A stretch of DNA of 64,000 nt from Hibiscus mutabilis (lineage: Eukaryota; Streptophyta; Magnoliopsida; Malvales; Malvaceae). A program made the position numbers and the translations under genes. The stretch is from NCBI GenBank assembly GCA_019671005.1, contig CM033732.1:14977932-15041931 (forward strand). The letters run 5' to 3'. Shown piece after piece: positions 50,560 to 62,779 of the stretch (positions within the stretch are counted from its first letter, which is position 1; each line of letters starts with the position of its first letter). Under the pieces are notes generated by a model. That model worked only from the letters and a program-made list of their open reading frames with translations. It was not told the DNA's origin and searched no databases.

Positions 50560-51038
50560 GTTTTGTTGGGGAAGATATCAACTGGAGCTCAAAATGACTT
50601 GGAGAAAGTAACCAAGATGACCTATGCTCAGGTGGCAGTATATGGTTTCAGTGACAAGGTTGGTCTTCTTTCTTTCCCTCAAAGGGTGATGCATTTGAGA
50701 TGACCAAGCCTTATAACAACAAGACTGGTGCAATTATCGATGGCGAAGTTAGAGAGTGGGTGGGTAAGGCGTATGACCGAACGGTGCAGCTTATAGAGGA
50801 GCAGAAGGAGCATGTTGCTCAGATTGCGGAACTGCTTCTAGAGAAAGAGATCCTTCACCAAGAGGACTTGGTTCAGGTACCGGGGGAACGCCCATTTAAG
50901 TCGGCTGAACCCACCAACTATGATAGGTTTAAACAAGGGTTCCAAGAAGACAACGCATCCAAGGACACCTCAACAGAGGGCAAAACTATAGAAGATAATG
51001 GTCCAACACCCTTGGAACCTGAGGTAGTACCTGCATAG

Positions 51039-52416
51039 TTCTTGAACATATATTTATGGTTCTCTAAAGTACAAGGCTTTTTTCCCCTCGCATTATTTTG
51101 CATTTTGCTTCCTCTTATCCAAACTGAACTATTTAAGCTGTAAATGAAAGATTCTTACCGTAGCTGTGATGATTTTTCCTCTACTGGTTCTTGATCTTGA
51201 AATGCATGTTGACGTGTACTTGAAATCAAGGTGGTAAAAACTGGATGGATCTGTCCATGATTCAATAATACATGTTGCATGAAAAAACGGTACACCACCA
51301 TTTAATGATGTGGAAAATCTGGCTAGGTTAATCGTTAGTAAATTATTTTGGTTGATCAGTAAATTCAGGTTGTTCAATTCTTGATTTTAAAATATACCAA
51401 CGAAATCGAATAATCCATTGAAAAGCTAATCAGAATATTCAGTTTGGTTTGGGTAATGGTTATAAATCGTCTCTGATACATCCTCTGTAAAGTACCAAAC
51501 ATAATTAATTTTAGTCGTACCCTTTAAACGTGGGATGTCCCCGGTACTGTCCTGGTACGGAGACGTACTGAGTATGCGGGACGGCAGCTTAATATCATCC
51601 ACGTGCTTCATAGATGGATTCATCTTGTTCACCACTTTCACTTTCAAAACCACTAGGCTGAGTGTAGGATCGAGTTAAAAAAAATTGAGTTCGTTGAGTT
51701 TACGAGTTTTATTTTACGATTTAAATTTTATTTGAAATTTTTTTTAATCGAGTTTAGTTTATAAAATTCGAGTTGAGTTTTTGAGTTTATGTACGAATTT
51801 AATGTAATTATTTATAATGTTATAATATATATTGATTCCAATTTAAACAGCTTTCTATATTCATATACGATATACATATATATTTTTTCATACTTTCATA
51901 TGTGATATACATAATATATCGGGAAGAATTAAGAGACTTGACTCGAACTTGAAAATTGATCAACTACTCAAAATTTCGAGTTATTCGAATTTTCATTTAA
52001 TAACTCAAATTTTATTTGAATTATTTTCGAGTCGAGTTTATAAAATTACTAGTCAAATCAAAACGAGTCAAGTCGAATAATTAAATTTTTTAGACTATAC
52101 TAATTTTGCTCACCCCTAAAAACCACCCTTACACTCCTCAAAGCATCAACAAACCAACTCTCGCCTTTTGGACGAGTTATCTCTGTTTTGTTGCCATTGC
52201 CAACCGGAAACAACCTATTACATAAATATAATGGTAAACTACACTTGATAGTCCTTAAATTTTTAGGTTGTTTGTAATATGGTCACCGAAATTTAAAACT
52301 TGTAATATGATCATTAAAGTCTTCTTCCAAATTGGCACTGACAGTCACAAAACTTTAATTTGTTTTCATTACGATCAATGTCATTAGTTGTCGCTAAAAG
52401 CAACTAACATGACACA
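51039..52416. other. 3' flank of the FTSH pseudogene
   Basis: Contains the inverted partner (51655-52130) of the 41166-41790 repeat, ending GCTCACCCCT. At 52240-52416 there is a diverged internal duplication (TAATATGGTCACC / TAATATGATCATT). No gene recognised. Confidence 0.5.
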
Positions 52417-53012
52417 TTAAATGTAACACCCTTGACCCGGATGTCACATTTGGGCCTCAAGCCTGAAACTCGACCATCAAATTTTCAACCTAGTTTAGCT
52501 CAATCCACAATAAGCTTCCAAAACCCATTTTATTTCAATCCAAATAAATACAAGTAAAATTTGTAATATATACAGTGGAGCTTCTTTTTAAAATTACATT
52601 ATAAAACTCTTGACTCGATCATTTGAAAATCCGAATACAATTTACAATATACAATAGGTTCCAACGAATACATAGCCCAATGACCTAAATACTGTACTCT
52701 GAAGAGACGAGGCGCTGGAATCCTTCCCTGATGGTGTTCCTCCAAGAACGAGCCAAACCTAATAACCGACGAATGAAAACGATGATTCCGAACACTGAGC
52801 TAACGAAGCTCAGTGGATACACCGCCACTCAACCATGCTCCACACAAATCATAAATAAAGCAATGCAACATGAATGACATCATGGCAAGATAACAATGGT
52901 GCTACCATAACCGTCTAAACACATAGCATTATGAATGTATGATCACACACACAACTCATACAAGTAATTTTTACGTTTAGATAGCATCACACAGATAACA
53001 CAAACAACATTA

Positions 53013-53180
53013 AGTGAGGTCCGCGTCCACAAAGCATCGAAATCCTACACTTGAGTGAGGCCCACGTCCATAAAGCATCGGGATCCTATACTCTGAGCAA
53101 GGCCCGCGTCCACAAAGCATCGGGATCCTATACTCAAGGGGATGAGGCCTGCGTCCACAAAGCATCGGGATCCTACATTC
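53013..53180. repeat. ~42-bp tandem repeat in the LTR
   Basis: Four units, each with GCGTCCACAAAGCATCGGGA or a close variant followed by TCCTA. The partner LTR has five (59347-59586). Confidence 0.9.
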
Positions 53181-53739
53181 GGAATTCTTTAAGGTGTTGC
53201 AACACACTTTTAGGGTATACAAATCCCAACAACAATAGATGACTTGTCTATCGAGGCATCCCATCAGTACACAGCAAGGACCCTAACCACCATAAAGTAC
53301 ATAACCTCGACACAAAGGTCTTACCACACACAGCTCTAACACCCTTACCATCACCTTATGGTTTTTATCAGTTATTATGCCACCCTATTGAACTTATCTA
53401 TTTATTAGTATGTTATAAAGGTACACATTATCCGTTCTCATTAATTTATCTTATTATTCAATAAGACTTAACCTCATAGGCTCCCCTTCTGCATATAGCA
53501 AGGGCCCAGATTACCACAGAGCATCAATCGATTCATCTAGGATCCCTATGGGTTACCACCTCACATAGCTTACCCAATATATAACGAGTCATATGCCATT
53601 TATTTCATACACGGGGTTTAAATCTCTATTTCTCAGTTTTAATATTCATTTTACACCTTAACAGACCCCAGGGCCCTTTTTCTCGAATTATAGAACCCCC
53701 GAACGCAACCTCAAAATTCTTAGGTAGATTGCCCAGCGA

Positions 53740-54136
53740 GTACTGATACTCCTATATGGGTATCGGTACGCCGCTATATGTACCGGTACTCTCTCATGAG
53801 TACCGATATTCAATTTAGACTCGAAAGGTCTGGTACAACAATACGTACCGATACGTTAAACCCTTGTATCGATACTCACTAATGGTACTTACCCATCCCG
53901 TACCGATCCAAATCGTACTAGTACCCTTACCTTCGCGTACCGGTATATGAAGCCTCACTCAGACAATATAACAGTGGGTACCGATACGCCCTAAGAGTAC
54001 CGGTACACAAATACGCTACTGGAATTCTTATCAAGCATTGGGTACTGATACAAGGGGAGTCGTACCGATACGCCCCTCGCAACCTGCCTCCCTTTATTAC
54101 TAAGGCGTACTGATACTCGAACAGGTGTACCAGTAC
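53740..54136. repeat. Palindromic decamer array (GTAYCGRTAC)
   Basis: Sites include 53760 GTATCGGTAC, 53780 GTACCGGTAC, 53845 GTACCGATAC, 53866 GTATCGATAC, 53978 GTACCGATAC, 53997 GTACCGGTAC, 54062 GTACCGATAC, plus one-mismatch forms such as GTACTGATAC (53740, 54042, 54107). Spacing is irregular, about 10-60 bp. Confidence 0.9.
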
Positions 54137-54886
54137 GCAAGCTTGAAATTCAAACCCTGGGTTCGGATTCTACCTAGAAATCTTATTTAACCTACATGGT
54201 TAAGCCCCAAATTACTCCTACAAGTTATAGTGGAGTTATTAAGTGGATTTCTACCAATTTTAAGCCATAAAAACGTCAAACCCATATTTTACCATTAAAG
54301 AGTCAACCAAAACATATCAAGCCATAAACATTCAAATCATACACAAAGCCTATTTTTATAAGTTGCAGGAAACTATAGGAGTTAGTAGTGTACTAACCTT
54401 GAATTAAAGCTAATGAAAAAGCCCTCAAAGTTCCATTCTCGTTCTCCCTTTTCAAACCCCCAACTAAACCTCATCTTTCACCAAACCAAGCAAAGCTTAC
54501 CTCAAATTAAAGATCCTTTCTTGCTTAACAACTTTCCCTCAACGAGCTAAACAAGAAATCCACAGCAAAACCCAAAGATTTGACCTTGAACATGAAGGAA
54601 ATTTGGGTGGAAGAGGAAAATAGGTGAGAGAGGGAACAAGGATGACTTCACCCCTCCACTTTCTACATAAAATTAATGTCTCACCAGCTTTCTTTGTCTT
54701 CAATTATGCTTTTACCCATTTGCCCTTCTTACTATCACTTTAGCCCATCAACCAACCAACAACCTAAGCCCAAGGTCCTAAGATATGCCCAAAAAGGCTC
54801 CCAATGGCCCAACATCTCAGCCCAAACGTGAAGCCCACACCTCGAGTCAATTCGACCCCTGGATCTAAAAATCCAGATCGTTACAA

Positions 54887-54901
54887 CTCTCCCCTCCTAA
54901 A
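54887..54901 (-). other. Polypurine tract
   Basis: On the - strand CTTTTAGGAGGGGAGAG precedes the LTR. The frame just before it reads LNFEEKIFF, like the C-terminus of chromovirus integrases. Confidence 0.75.
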
Positions 54902-57900
54902 AGAAAATTTTTTCTTCAAAATTTAAACAAAGGAATGAAATGATACTGCCGAAAATCCGACCATACTTTCGATCACGCATGCCCACGACCCTAAGTTCTC
55001 CACAAAACCTTCATAACCAAAACTCTTAGCATAAATTCTCAAATTTTTACAAGACTCCTCAATAAAACATTCCTAACGTCCAGAACAACACTCATATTAA
55101 ACCTGGAACGGATCAACCAAAGATAATCTCAACAGCATTATCAAACATCGGCACTCTGAACTCACTTTGGACGAGTCACATCTCGGTGAACAAACATCTC
55201 TACCATCACTAGCATTTCCAAACTCTTAAACTCAACCTTCATTTGCGTCCATAACGCGACACTTCTTCAAGGTATACCACAGGGCACTTCCTCATATATA
55301 ATCACCATTACCCACGTGTTCAGGAATAAACAAACCCTATCAGTCATGTTCTATCATCAATCTAACATGAAAGTGCAACCTTCTCTCTCGATTTGGTTAA
55401 CTAATACATAACTTAACACCTCATTTACTTGAACCCACTACGACATAAGAAGATGTGAATCTACGATCAAATGATTCTACTAGCCAAGCCACTTCAGTTT
55501 CAAAAGAAAATTGTTACCACAACCAAGCTCTACTAGGGATCAAACCACCAAACTGTCCTCAAAGGTCTGAACACTCTCTTTTACTCCCAACCACCAAATT
55601 CTGACTAGCGTTGGTGCTAAAACTTTAGCAAGTCCTTCAAGATTCCTAATGGTTCTCCCAACACAACTTATGACAACACAAGAATCTGATTCCATACAAC
55701 TTTAACCAAAACCCACATTTCTCCGAAGCCATTCGAAACATCTTTACGCTATCACCATGCATGAAAATAATCCATCTCAAACCCAAATAAGCAACCCTCT
55801 ATTCATCAGACTTAAGATTATCTCTACACATTCGTAAGTCCAAAACACTCTTCTACTTGCTCTTAGAGTTCAAACATCGCATCAAACCCCAAATTTTAAC
55901 ACTAATTCACCTTAACCTTCAACTTACGAGACCGATATCCTGAACGATCTTACGGGAATATCAAAACTCTTCAATATTAACAAGATCATCAGCCATGAAA
56001 AATAAATAATGGCCATCCATTGTTATACATCGACCCACAACAGCTAACACCACTATATCTCGCTATACCAACATAAGCACGTCCCAAGGTGAACCCCTTG
56101 GCGATATCGCCCGCGCCCCCTGCTCTACAAAGGAGTCCTCACACAAGAGGTTCGGTAGATGTCAGACCACAAGGTGATTAACACTTAATACCAAACTTAA
56201 CACATCCTTTATTATGGGTACTACTCTACGATCAAGAGGTTATCCCGCTCAACCCTCGAAGAGCACCTCGATAACCACTTGTACGTCCACCACTCTAAAT
56301 CTCAGACTCTTACCCTTGCGTCAACTTCGCGAACTAAGAACGTCTTGCAACCTACAAGGTCCTCTTCAACTAGCATCACATGAGCACAACACATAAGCTG
56401 AAGAGATAGGATTTGTTCACGCACAATACCGACAAACTGGTTCATTCCAAACCCCAACTTTGAGATTTTTTCTTGGAATCCAAGGTACCCCTCGCACTCA
56501 CGTGACCAACCTGTACCAAAGGTAAGTCTAACAAGTCTATATGGACTGTTACTCTAAACCATACACACTACCCACAGTGAAACCTTTACTTACCAATCCA
56601 TTAATTTACCAAACGAATATCAACCTCGAGGAAACGTATCACAGAACCCGCTCAATAAAATCTCTGCCAAGGTAAGAACAAGAAATCAAACTGCCATCAA
56701 GAAACTGAAAACCATAATGAAACCAAATCATTTAACACACTCTCGGTAACAAGCTTGTCTTTTCTGGCATGAACAACATATTGTCTAACAAAAGCACGTG
56801 TGATGACTCTAACTGTAGATCTCACCTAACCTCTACCCTAATACTTCGACAACGACCCCAACACCACTTCTCAAAGAACCTTGACTATGCCCAGAAGAAG
56901 TCAACCTCAAAGACTGAATCGATAAATACTCTCATCCACGATTGAGCAGTCCTTTTCCATGTGACCCGATGTCTGGCACTCATAATAAATTCCCCAAGCA
57001 AGAAACATACCTCAAGGTGATGTCAATCAGAAGGCTCACGAACCGGTGGGAAAGACGCTAGGGCTGAACCATCAATACTCTCTGTTATAGAAGAAATCGA
57101 TAAGCCTTATACAAAACCCTCAATTTAGATTTCTGACCAACCCTCGTTGATCTAAAGTGACTCTTTTTTTGATCCGCTCAAAGCACAAATCATCCTCTCT
57201 TCAGGGCCTAAAAAGAATCATATAATGTTCTGATTCCCCAAAACACGGTCTATAGAATCTTCAACTGACTCAATGTTGGCTCTAAGGTCATTCGAGTACT
57301 TCGTACTAAAGACTAACTCAGAGAATATCCCAGGTAAAACTGTTGTCTCGTGTATCAACATGTCAACTTTGAATCCACATCTAACCTCAACCATCTTTAC
57401 TCTTCGATAGCAATAAACTTTGGGTATAACAACTCAACCGTAGAAAAATCTTACTTATACCCAACACTGTTTGACACCTTAAACCGACTGCAAGAACTAA
57501 TCCCTCATCTTCTTCATAAGAGCTTCACTGACATACCTTTTTCCTAACTCACCCAAGGAACATCCCATGTTGAGAAAATAGGTTGTGGTCCCAACTCTAC
57601 AGTCTCTCATCATTCATATGCATTGCCTTTAAGAAAAAGATGATACAGTTAGGATTTTATTAAGACTATTCCACGTTATCCTTAGATCCCTCTGAGTGTT
57701 TCTTAACCATCAATCTGATTGATCAGGTCATCATTTCACAACCCCTTTTACTATACTTAAATTCGTAACAATAATGCTCCTCCCATTAAAGGAACATGGC
57801 TCTCTTTACGACTCTCATTGGTCAATCTCGTGCTGTCAACCCAACTAGTCTAAACCGTATTTAGAAAATGGTAGTTTGTCTTTCCCATTACCCTGGGTTG

Positions 57901-58736
57901 GGTTCCCCCGGAACCTCAAAGCTTTCAACACTACACTTATTATCTCAAGCTGGCTCATGACCGGACAACAACCGGTGGCCAAGATCATATCAATTCATTT
58001 CGAAGACAACTCCATTATATCTGTCAACCACGTATTCTCAAGCCTTACTCAAGCATCACCTCACGCAAAACCCATAATGTCCTTTCGGCCACTACTATAA
58101 ACAACCGCAACAAGCATACCTTGCTCGAGATTTTAGGGCATTCAGCTTACTAAGAGAGTACTTGGGACCTCACAACCATCATGTACCTCTCCATATTAGA
58201 TGAAAATGCATATCTGCCAGGCGTGCTACATCCCTATCACATGGTACCCACCATTAAGGCTCACTTACTACGAATGATGGGACCCCCGATCGACACTCTA
58301 CCACTGGTCAATCAAAAGCAAGTCCTCTTATCCGTTCTATAAGGGTCGTCTACCAACACGTAGAATCTCACCACTGGAGGTTCTCACTATGAACTCAAGG
58401 CTTTAAGGTAACTTACGGCATACAACCATGATTACTTCTTAAGCGATGGGAGGAGGGCACACCCTCAACTCCTCTATTCCTTCATAATCCCATGCTTAAC
58501 GTTTGAGATAACTCTGATCTCAAAATCATTCTCAAAGAAAACGACCAACATTACAACACTCACGACCTCGATCAAATTTATCTTAATATCGTAACCAGTG
58601 ACACACGCGAACACAGGGTACACTATCCAGATTCTAGTCTTGAAAGAGTGCAACTTAGACATAAGGGATCGTATTCGCTAGACACCTATCCACGACACCT
58701 AACCACCCTGGGTTTTCCTAGAACAAGCTAAACTTA
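54902..58736 (-). pseudogene. Decayed internal region with a gag zinc-knuckle remnant
   Basis: Near 56950-57000 the - strand reads YYECQTSGHMEKDC, a CCHC knuckle whose first Cys is Tyr. The rest has stops in all frames; short + strand frames (56214-56396, 57350-57547, 57876-58100) do not look like genes. RT, RNase H and integrase cores cannot be read. The + strand is strikingly rich in C relative to G. Confidence 0.6.
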
Positions 58737-58749
58737 GGCTCTGATACCA
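58737..58749 (-). other. Primer binding site, tRNA-iMet type
   Basis: On the - strand exactly TGGTATCAGAGCC, five bases from the LTR end. Confidence 0.9.
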
Positions 58750-58754
58750 CTAAA

Positions 58755-61103
58755 TGTAACACCCTTGACCCAGATGTCACATTTGAGCCTCAAACCTGAA
58801 ACCCGACAATCAAATTTCCAACCTAGTTTAGCCCCAATCCACAATAAGCTTTTAAAACCAATTTTATTTCAATCCAAATAAATACAAGTAAAATTTGTAA
58901 TGTATACAATGGAGCTCCATTTTAAAATTACATTATAAGACTCTTAACTTGATCATTTAAAAATTCGAATACAATTTACAATATACAATATGTTTCTACG
59001 AATACATAGCCCAAGGACCTAAATACTGTACTCTGAAGAAACAAGGCGCTGGAATCCTTCCCTAATGGTGTTCCTCCAAGAATGAGCCAAACCTACTAAT
59101 CTGCGAAAGAAAACTATCATTCTGAACGCTGAGCTAACAAAGCTCAGCGGATACACCGCCACTCAACCATGCTCCATGCAAATCATAAATAAAGTAAAGC
59201 AACATGAATGGCATCATAGCAAGATAACAATAGCGCTACCATAACCACCTAAACATATAGCATTATGAATGTATGATCACGCACACAACTCATACAAGTA
59301 CCTCATACGTTTACATAGCATCACATAGATAACACCAACAACATTAAGTGAGGTTCGCGTCCACAAAGCATCAGAATCCTACACTTGAGTGAGGCCCGCG
59401 TCCATAAAGTATTGGGATCCTATACTCTGAACAAGGCCCGCGTCCACAAAGCTTCAGGATCCTATACTCAAGGAGATGAGGCCAGTGTCCACAAAGCATC
59501 GGGATCCTACTTCCATACTCGTTATCTCTCATCAAGCATCTTCAAATGAGGCTCGCGTCCACAAATCATCGGGATCCTACATTCGGAAGTCTTCAAGGTG
59601 TTGCAACACACTTTTAGGGTATACAAATCCCAACAACAATGGATGACACATCTATCTAGGCATCCCATCAGCACACAACAAGGACCCTAACCACCACACA
59701 GTACATAACCTCGACACAAGGGCCCAGATTACCACACAACATCAATCGATCCACCTAGGATCCCTATGGGTTACCACCTCACATAGCTTACCCAATATAT
59801 AACGAGTCATTAGCCATTTATTTCATACACGGGTTTAAATCTCCATTTCTTAGTTTTAATATTCATTTTACACCTTAACAGACCCCTAGGGCCCTGTGTA
59901 TCGAATTATAGAACCCCCGAACGCAACCTCAAAATTCTTGGGCAGATGGCCCAGCGAGTAGTGATACTCCTATATGGGTATCGGTACGTCTCTATAGGTA
60001 CTGGTACTCCCCCATGAGTACCGATACTCAATTTAGACTCGAAAGGTTTGGTACAACAAGACGTACCGATACGCTAAACCTCCGTAACGATACTCACTAA
60101 CGGTACTTACCCATCCCGTACCAATCTAAACTGTATCGATACCCTTACCCTCGTGTACCGGTATGCGAAGCCTTCCTCAAGCAATATAACAGTGGGTACC
60201 GATACGTCCCAAGCGTACCGATACACAAATACGCTATTGGAATTCTTATTAAGCATTGGGTACCGATACATGGAGAGTCGTATCGGTACACCCCTCATAA
60301 CCTGTCTCCCTTTATTACTAAGGCGTACTGATACTCGAACAGTTGTACCGGTATGCAAGCCCGAAATTTAAACCTTGGGTTCAGATTCCTCCTAGAAATC
60401 CTACTTAAACTACATAGTTAAGCCCCAAATTACTCCTACAAGTTATGATGGAGTTATTAAGTGGATTTTTACCAATTTTCAGCCTTAAAAATGTCAAATC
60501 CATATTTTACCATTAAAGAGTCGACTAAAGCTTATCAAGCCATAAACACTCAAATCATGCACAAAGACTATTTTTATGAGTTGTAGGAAACTATAAGAGT
60601 TAGTAGTGTACTAACCTTGAATTAAAACTGATGAAGAAGCTCTCAAAGTTCCATTCTCGTTCTCCCTTTTCAAACCCCCAACTAAACCTTATCTTTCACC
60701 AAACCATGCAAAGCTTACCTCAAATTAAAAATCCTTTCTTGCTTAACAACTTTCCCTCAACGAGCTAAACGAGAAATCCACAGCAAAACCCAAAAATTTG
60801 ACCTTGAACATGAAGGAAATTTGGGTGGAAGAGGAAAATGGGTGAGAGAGGGAACAATGATGATTTCACCTCCTCCACTTTTTGCAGAAAAATAATGTCT
60901 CACCAACTCTCTTTGTCTTCAATTATGCTTTTACCCATTTGCCCTTCTTACTATCACCTTAGCCCATCCAACAACCAACAACCTAAGCCCAAGGTCCTAA
61001 GACATGCCCAAAAGGCTCCCAAAGTCTCAACATCTCAGCCCAAACGCGAAGCCCACACCTCGAGTCAACTCGACTCCTGGATCCAAAAATCTGAGTCGTT
61101 ACA
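58755..61103 (-). repeat. 5' LTR of the chromovirus-like element
   Basis: Partner of 52422-54885, with five tandem units (59347-59586) and its own decamer array at 59958-60354 (for example GTATCGGTAC at 59978 and GTACCGATAC at 60018). Confidence 0.9.
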
Positions 61104-61444
61104 TTAAAGTTTTCTTCCAAATTGGCAGCCACCGACCTCCTTTCGCATGCCCCATCACTGTCTGACATTCTTTCAATTACCGCTACCTGTAAACACAACA
61201 CCCACCATACTCAAGATGTAAAAAACCAAAATCAGGTCTAGAATTTTTTTGATTTCTGGAGATCAAAAATTTCTTTTCCGGTGAAATTGTTGGTATTTAG
61301 AGTCCTAATATTTGATTAAATAAATGTGAACTAAAGTATAAAATTTTTGGAATTATTTAGTGATTAAAATGTGAAAGAATGAAAGTTTTAAGCTTAAAAT
61401 ATAAAGCGATGAAAAGATTGTCAAAAGTAGACAAGGGATGAATG

Positions 61445-61546
61445 CACGAAGTTGATTCCAAATCTTGGAAGAAAGCTATGGATGCTGAAATAGATTTAAC
61501 TAAAATAAATTCAGTCCGAGAACTTGTAAACTTAATAAAAGGGTAA
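61445..61546 (+). pseudogene. Copia reverse transcriptase fragment
   Basis: Reads EVDSKSWKKAMDAEIDLTKI, then NSVRELVNLIKG and a stop. This is the start of a copia RT domain (SWxxAMxxEI...WELV). Confidence 0.75.
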
Positions 61547-61621
61547 AATTCATAATGTGTAAGTAGATATATTACGGAAAAAACTTTGATACACAGGTCA
61601 TATAAACTTTAGTTTACACGT

Positions 61622-61782
61622 GCCTTTTAATTTTAGGGGTTAGAGTTTTAGTTTAGGGTTTAAGGTTTAGGGGTTTAGGTTGTAGGGTTTAGAATTTAAG
61701 ATTAGTGTTTAGAATTTAGTGTATAGGGTTTAAGGTTTAGGATTTATTTTTTAGGGTTAGGGTTAGGAATTTAGGATTTAGG
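61622..61782. repeat. Degenerate telomere-like (TTTAGGG) tract
   Basis: Many TTTAGGG, TTTAAGG, TTAGGGG and GTTTAG words in one orientation, including TTAGGGTTAGGGTTAGG. About 160 bp. Confidence 0.75.
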
Positions 61783-62779
61783 TTTTTATAATATAAATAC
61801 ACAAGCTTGTGTAAAATTAATTTTACACAGCGTGTGTATAAAAATTTTACCTATATATTACAACCTAATCGCTACATAACACAGATCGAGAACAAAAGTT
61901 TGTAAGTTCTGAAGATCCATCTATCGATTCAAACAAAACATCCTACCCATGGAACTAAAGTTTTGCAAATGTTTTACACTATGTAACTGGATCATATCCT
62001 ATATATATATTATAATCGAATTTAAGTTAAACACATTATTTTTTTTAGAAAAAAACTGCTTTATTTCATTAAGAAAATATCAAATTTACATTGCGATTAT
62101 ATTATTAAATAAGCTTAATCATAAAATCTGTTCATGAATTATGTTCTCTGTTAACTTTCACCCAATACTATTTTTGGTTACTTTCCACTCCAAATATTTT
62201 TTATGGTTTCCGCTTCTACCGCAACCCATTTTTATGGTTAGTACTTAAATTATAAAGCTAAAATTAAAGCTATTTCCTAAATCTTCTTTTATAAAACCAT
62301 TTAAAGGCTCCTATAAAAATTCTCAAAATATTTTGACACTCAATTTTTAACTTGTACTTTATTTACCTAAACTATTAAAGAATTTTCTTTTTTTTTAAAA
62401 AAAAATTCAAAACTTAATTTTTAAAGATAAAATTTTTAAAAATCTCTGAAGACTCGTCTACCCAATTTTACTAATTTTATTTTACGGATGTAACAAAGCA
62501 GCCAATTAAACTCTTTTGTAACAACAAAGCAGCCAGTGGCGGATCTTGATAAAATAGTTTGAGGAAGCCGATTGAAAGTTTTCAAGAAATTTGGAGGACT
62601 AACTATTTTTTTAAAGAAAATTAAAGGTTTAATTTAAAATATTAAAAAATTTGAGTATCAAACTGAAATTTTTAAAAATTTGAGACTTAATAAGAAATTT
62701 TAGGAGGAGACTTTCATAATTTAAAATTTAATTAAAAATTATAAAAAAATGAGAGACACAAATTAATTGTTGGGAGGCT

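Larger units (their letters stand above)
42514..51038 (+). pseudogene. FTSH3/10: Mitochondrial m-AAA protease FTSH3/FTSH10-like, disabled
   Basis: The family forms membrane-bound ATP-dependent metalloprotease rings in the mitochondrial inner membrane. Exons: 42514-42573, 42667-42877, 42969-43040, 46872-46999, 47582-48057, 48177-48944, 49274-49501, 50560-51038. All have GT-AG borders and compatible phases. Visible: RFFSSEGPKK near the N-terminus, a transmembrane segment in exon 4, Walker A GPPGTGKT (48306-48329), HESGH zinc site (49310-49324), and C-terminal LEPEVVPA. Lesions: a 10-bp gap after 47821 (KLEE then HWGW), TGA at 48783-48785 in SYYSQ*LAAL, and a 1-bp gap after 50686. With the gaps allowed for, the exons total 811 codons including stop, the normal family size. 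The pore loop reads MSVGVG instead of MFVGVG (48405-48407), and NRPD is NRPY. A 3.5-kb LTR element sits in intron 3. Assembly error is the alternative for single lesions, less so for all. Confidence 0.9.
52422..54885 (-). repeat. 3' LTR of the chromovirus-like element
   Basis: TGTAACACCC...CGTTACA. Contains four ~42-bp tandem units (GCGTCCACAAAGCATCGGGA) at 53013-53180 and about 17 copies of a GTAYCGRTAC-like decamer at 53740-54136. A stretch at about 53320-53505 is absent from the partner. Confidence 0.9.
52422..61103 (-). mobile_element. Chromovirus-like (Tekay-type) gypsy element, pol decayed or deleted
   Basis: Flanked by perfect TTAAA duplications (52417-52421 and 61104-61108). LTRs are 52422-54885 and 58755-61103. 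The primer site is tRNA-iMet type and the polypurine tract sits beside the 3' LTR. The internal region is only 3.9 kb and holds a damaged gag knuckle but no readable RT or integrase core. Confidence 0.88.
61104..62779. other. Intergenic DNA with repeat fragments
   Basis: Includes a copia RT fragment, a telomere-like tract, a 14-bp palindrome ACACAAGCTTGTGT near 61799-61812, and a GCCAGTGGCGGATCTTG-containing dispersed repeat at about 62530-62760. No host gene recognised. Confidence 0.5.

Noticed and set aside
53010..53264. 84-residue frame with RIPMLCGRGP repeats
   Set aside because: Produced by the ~42-bp tandem units of the LTR; stops appear in the partner copy.
60107..60371. Frames over the decamer array with repeated YRY residues
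   Set aside because: They arise from the repeated GTACCGATAC words, not from a gene.
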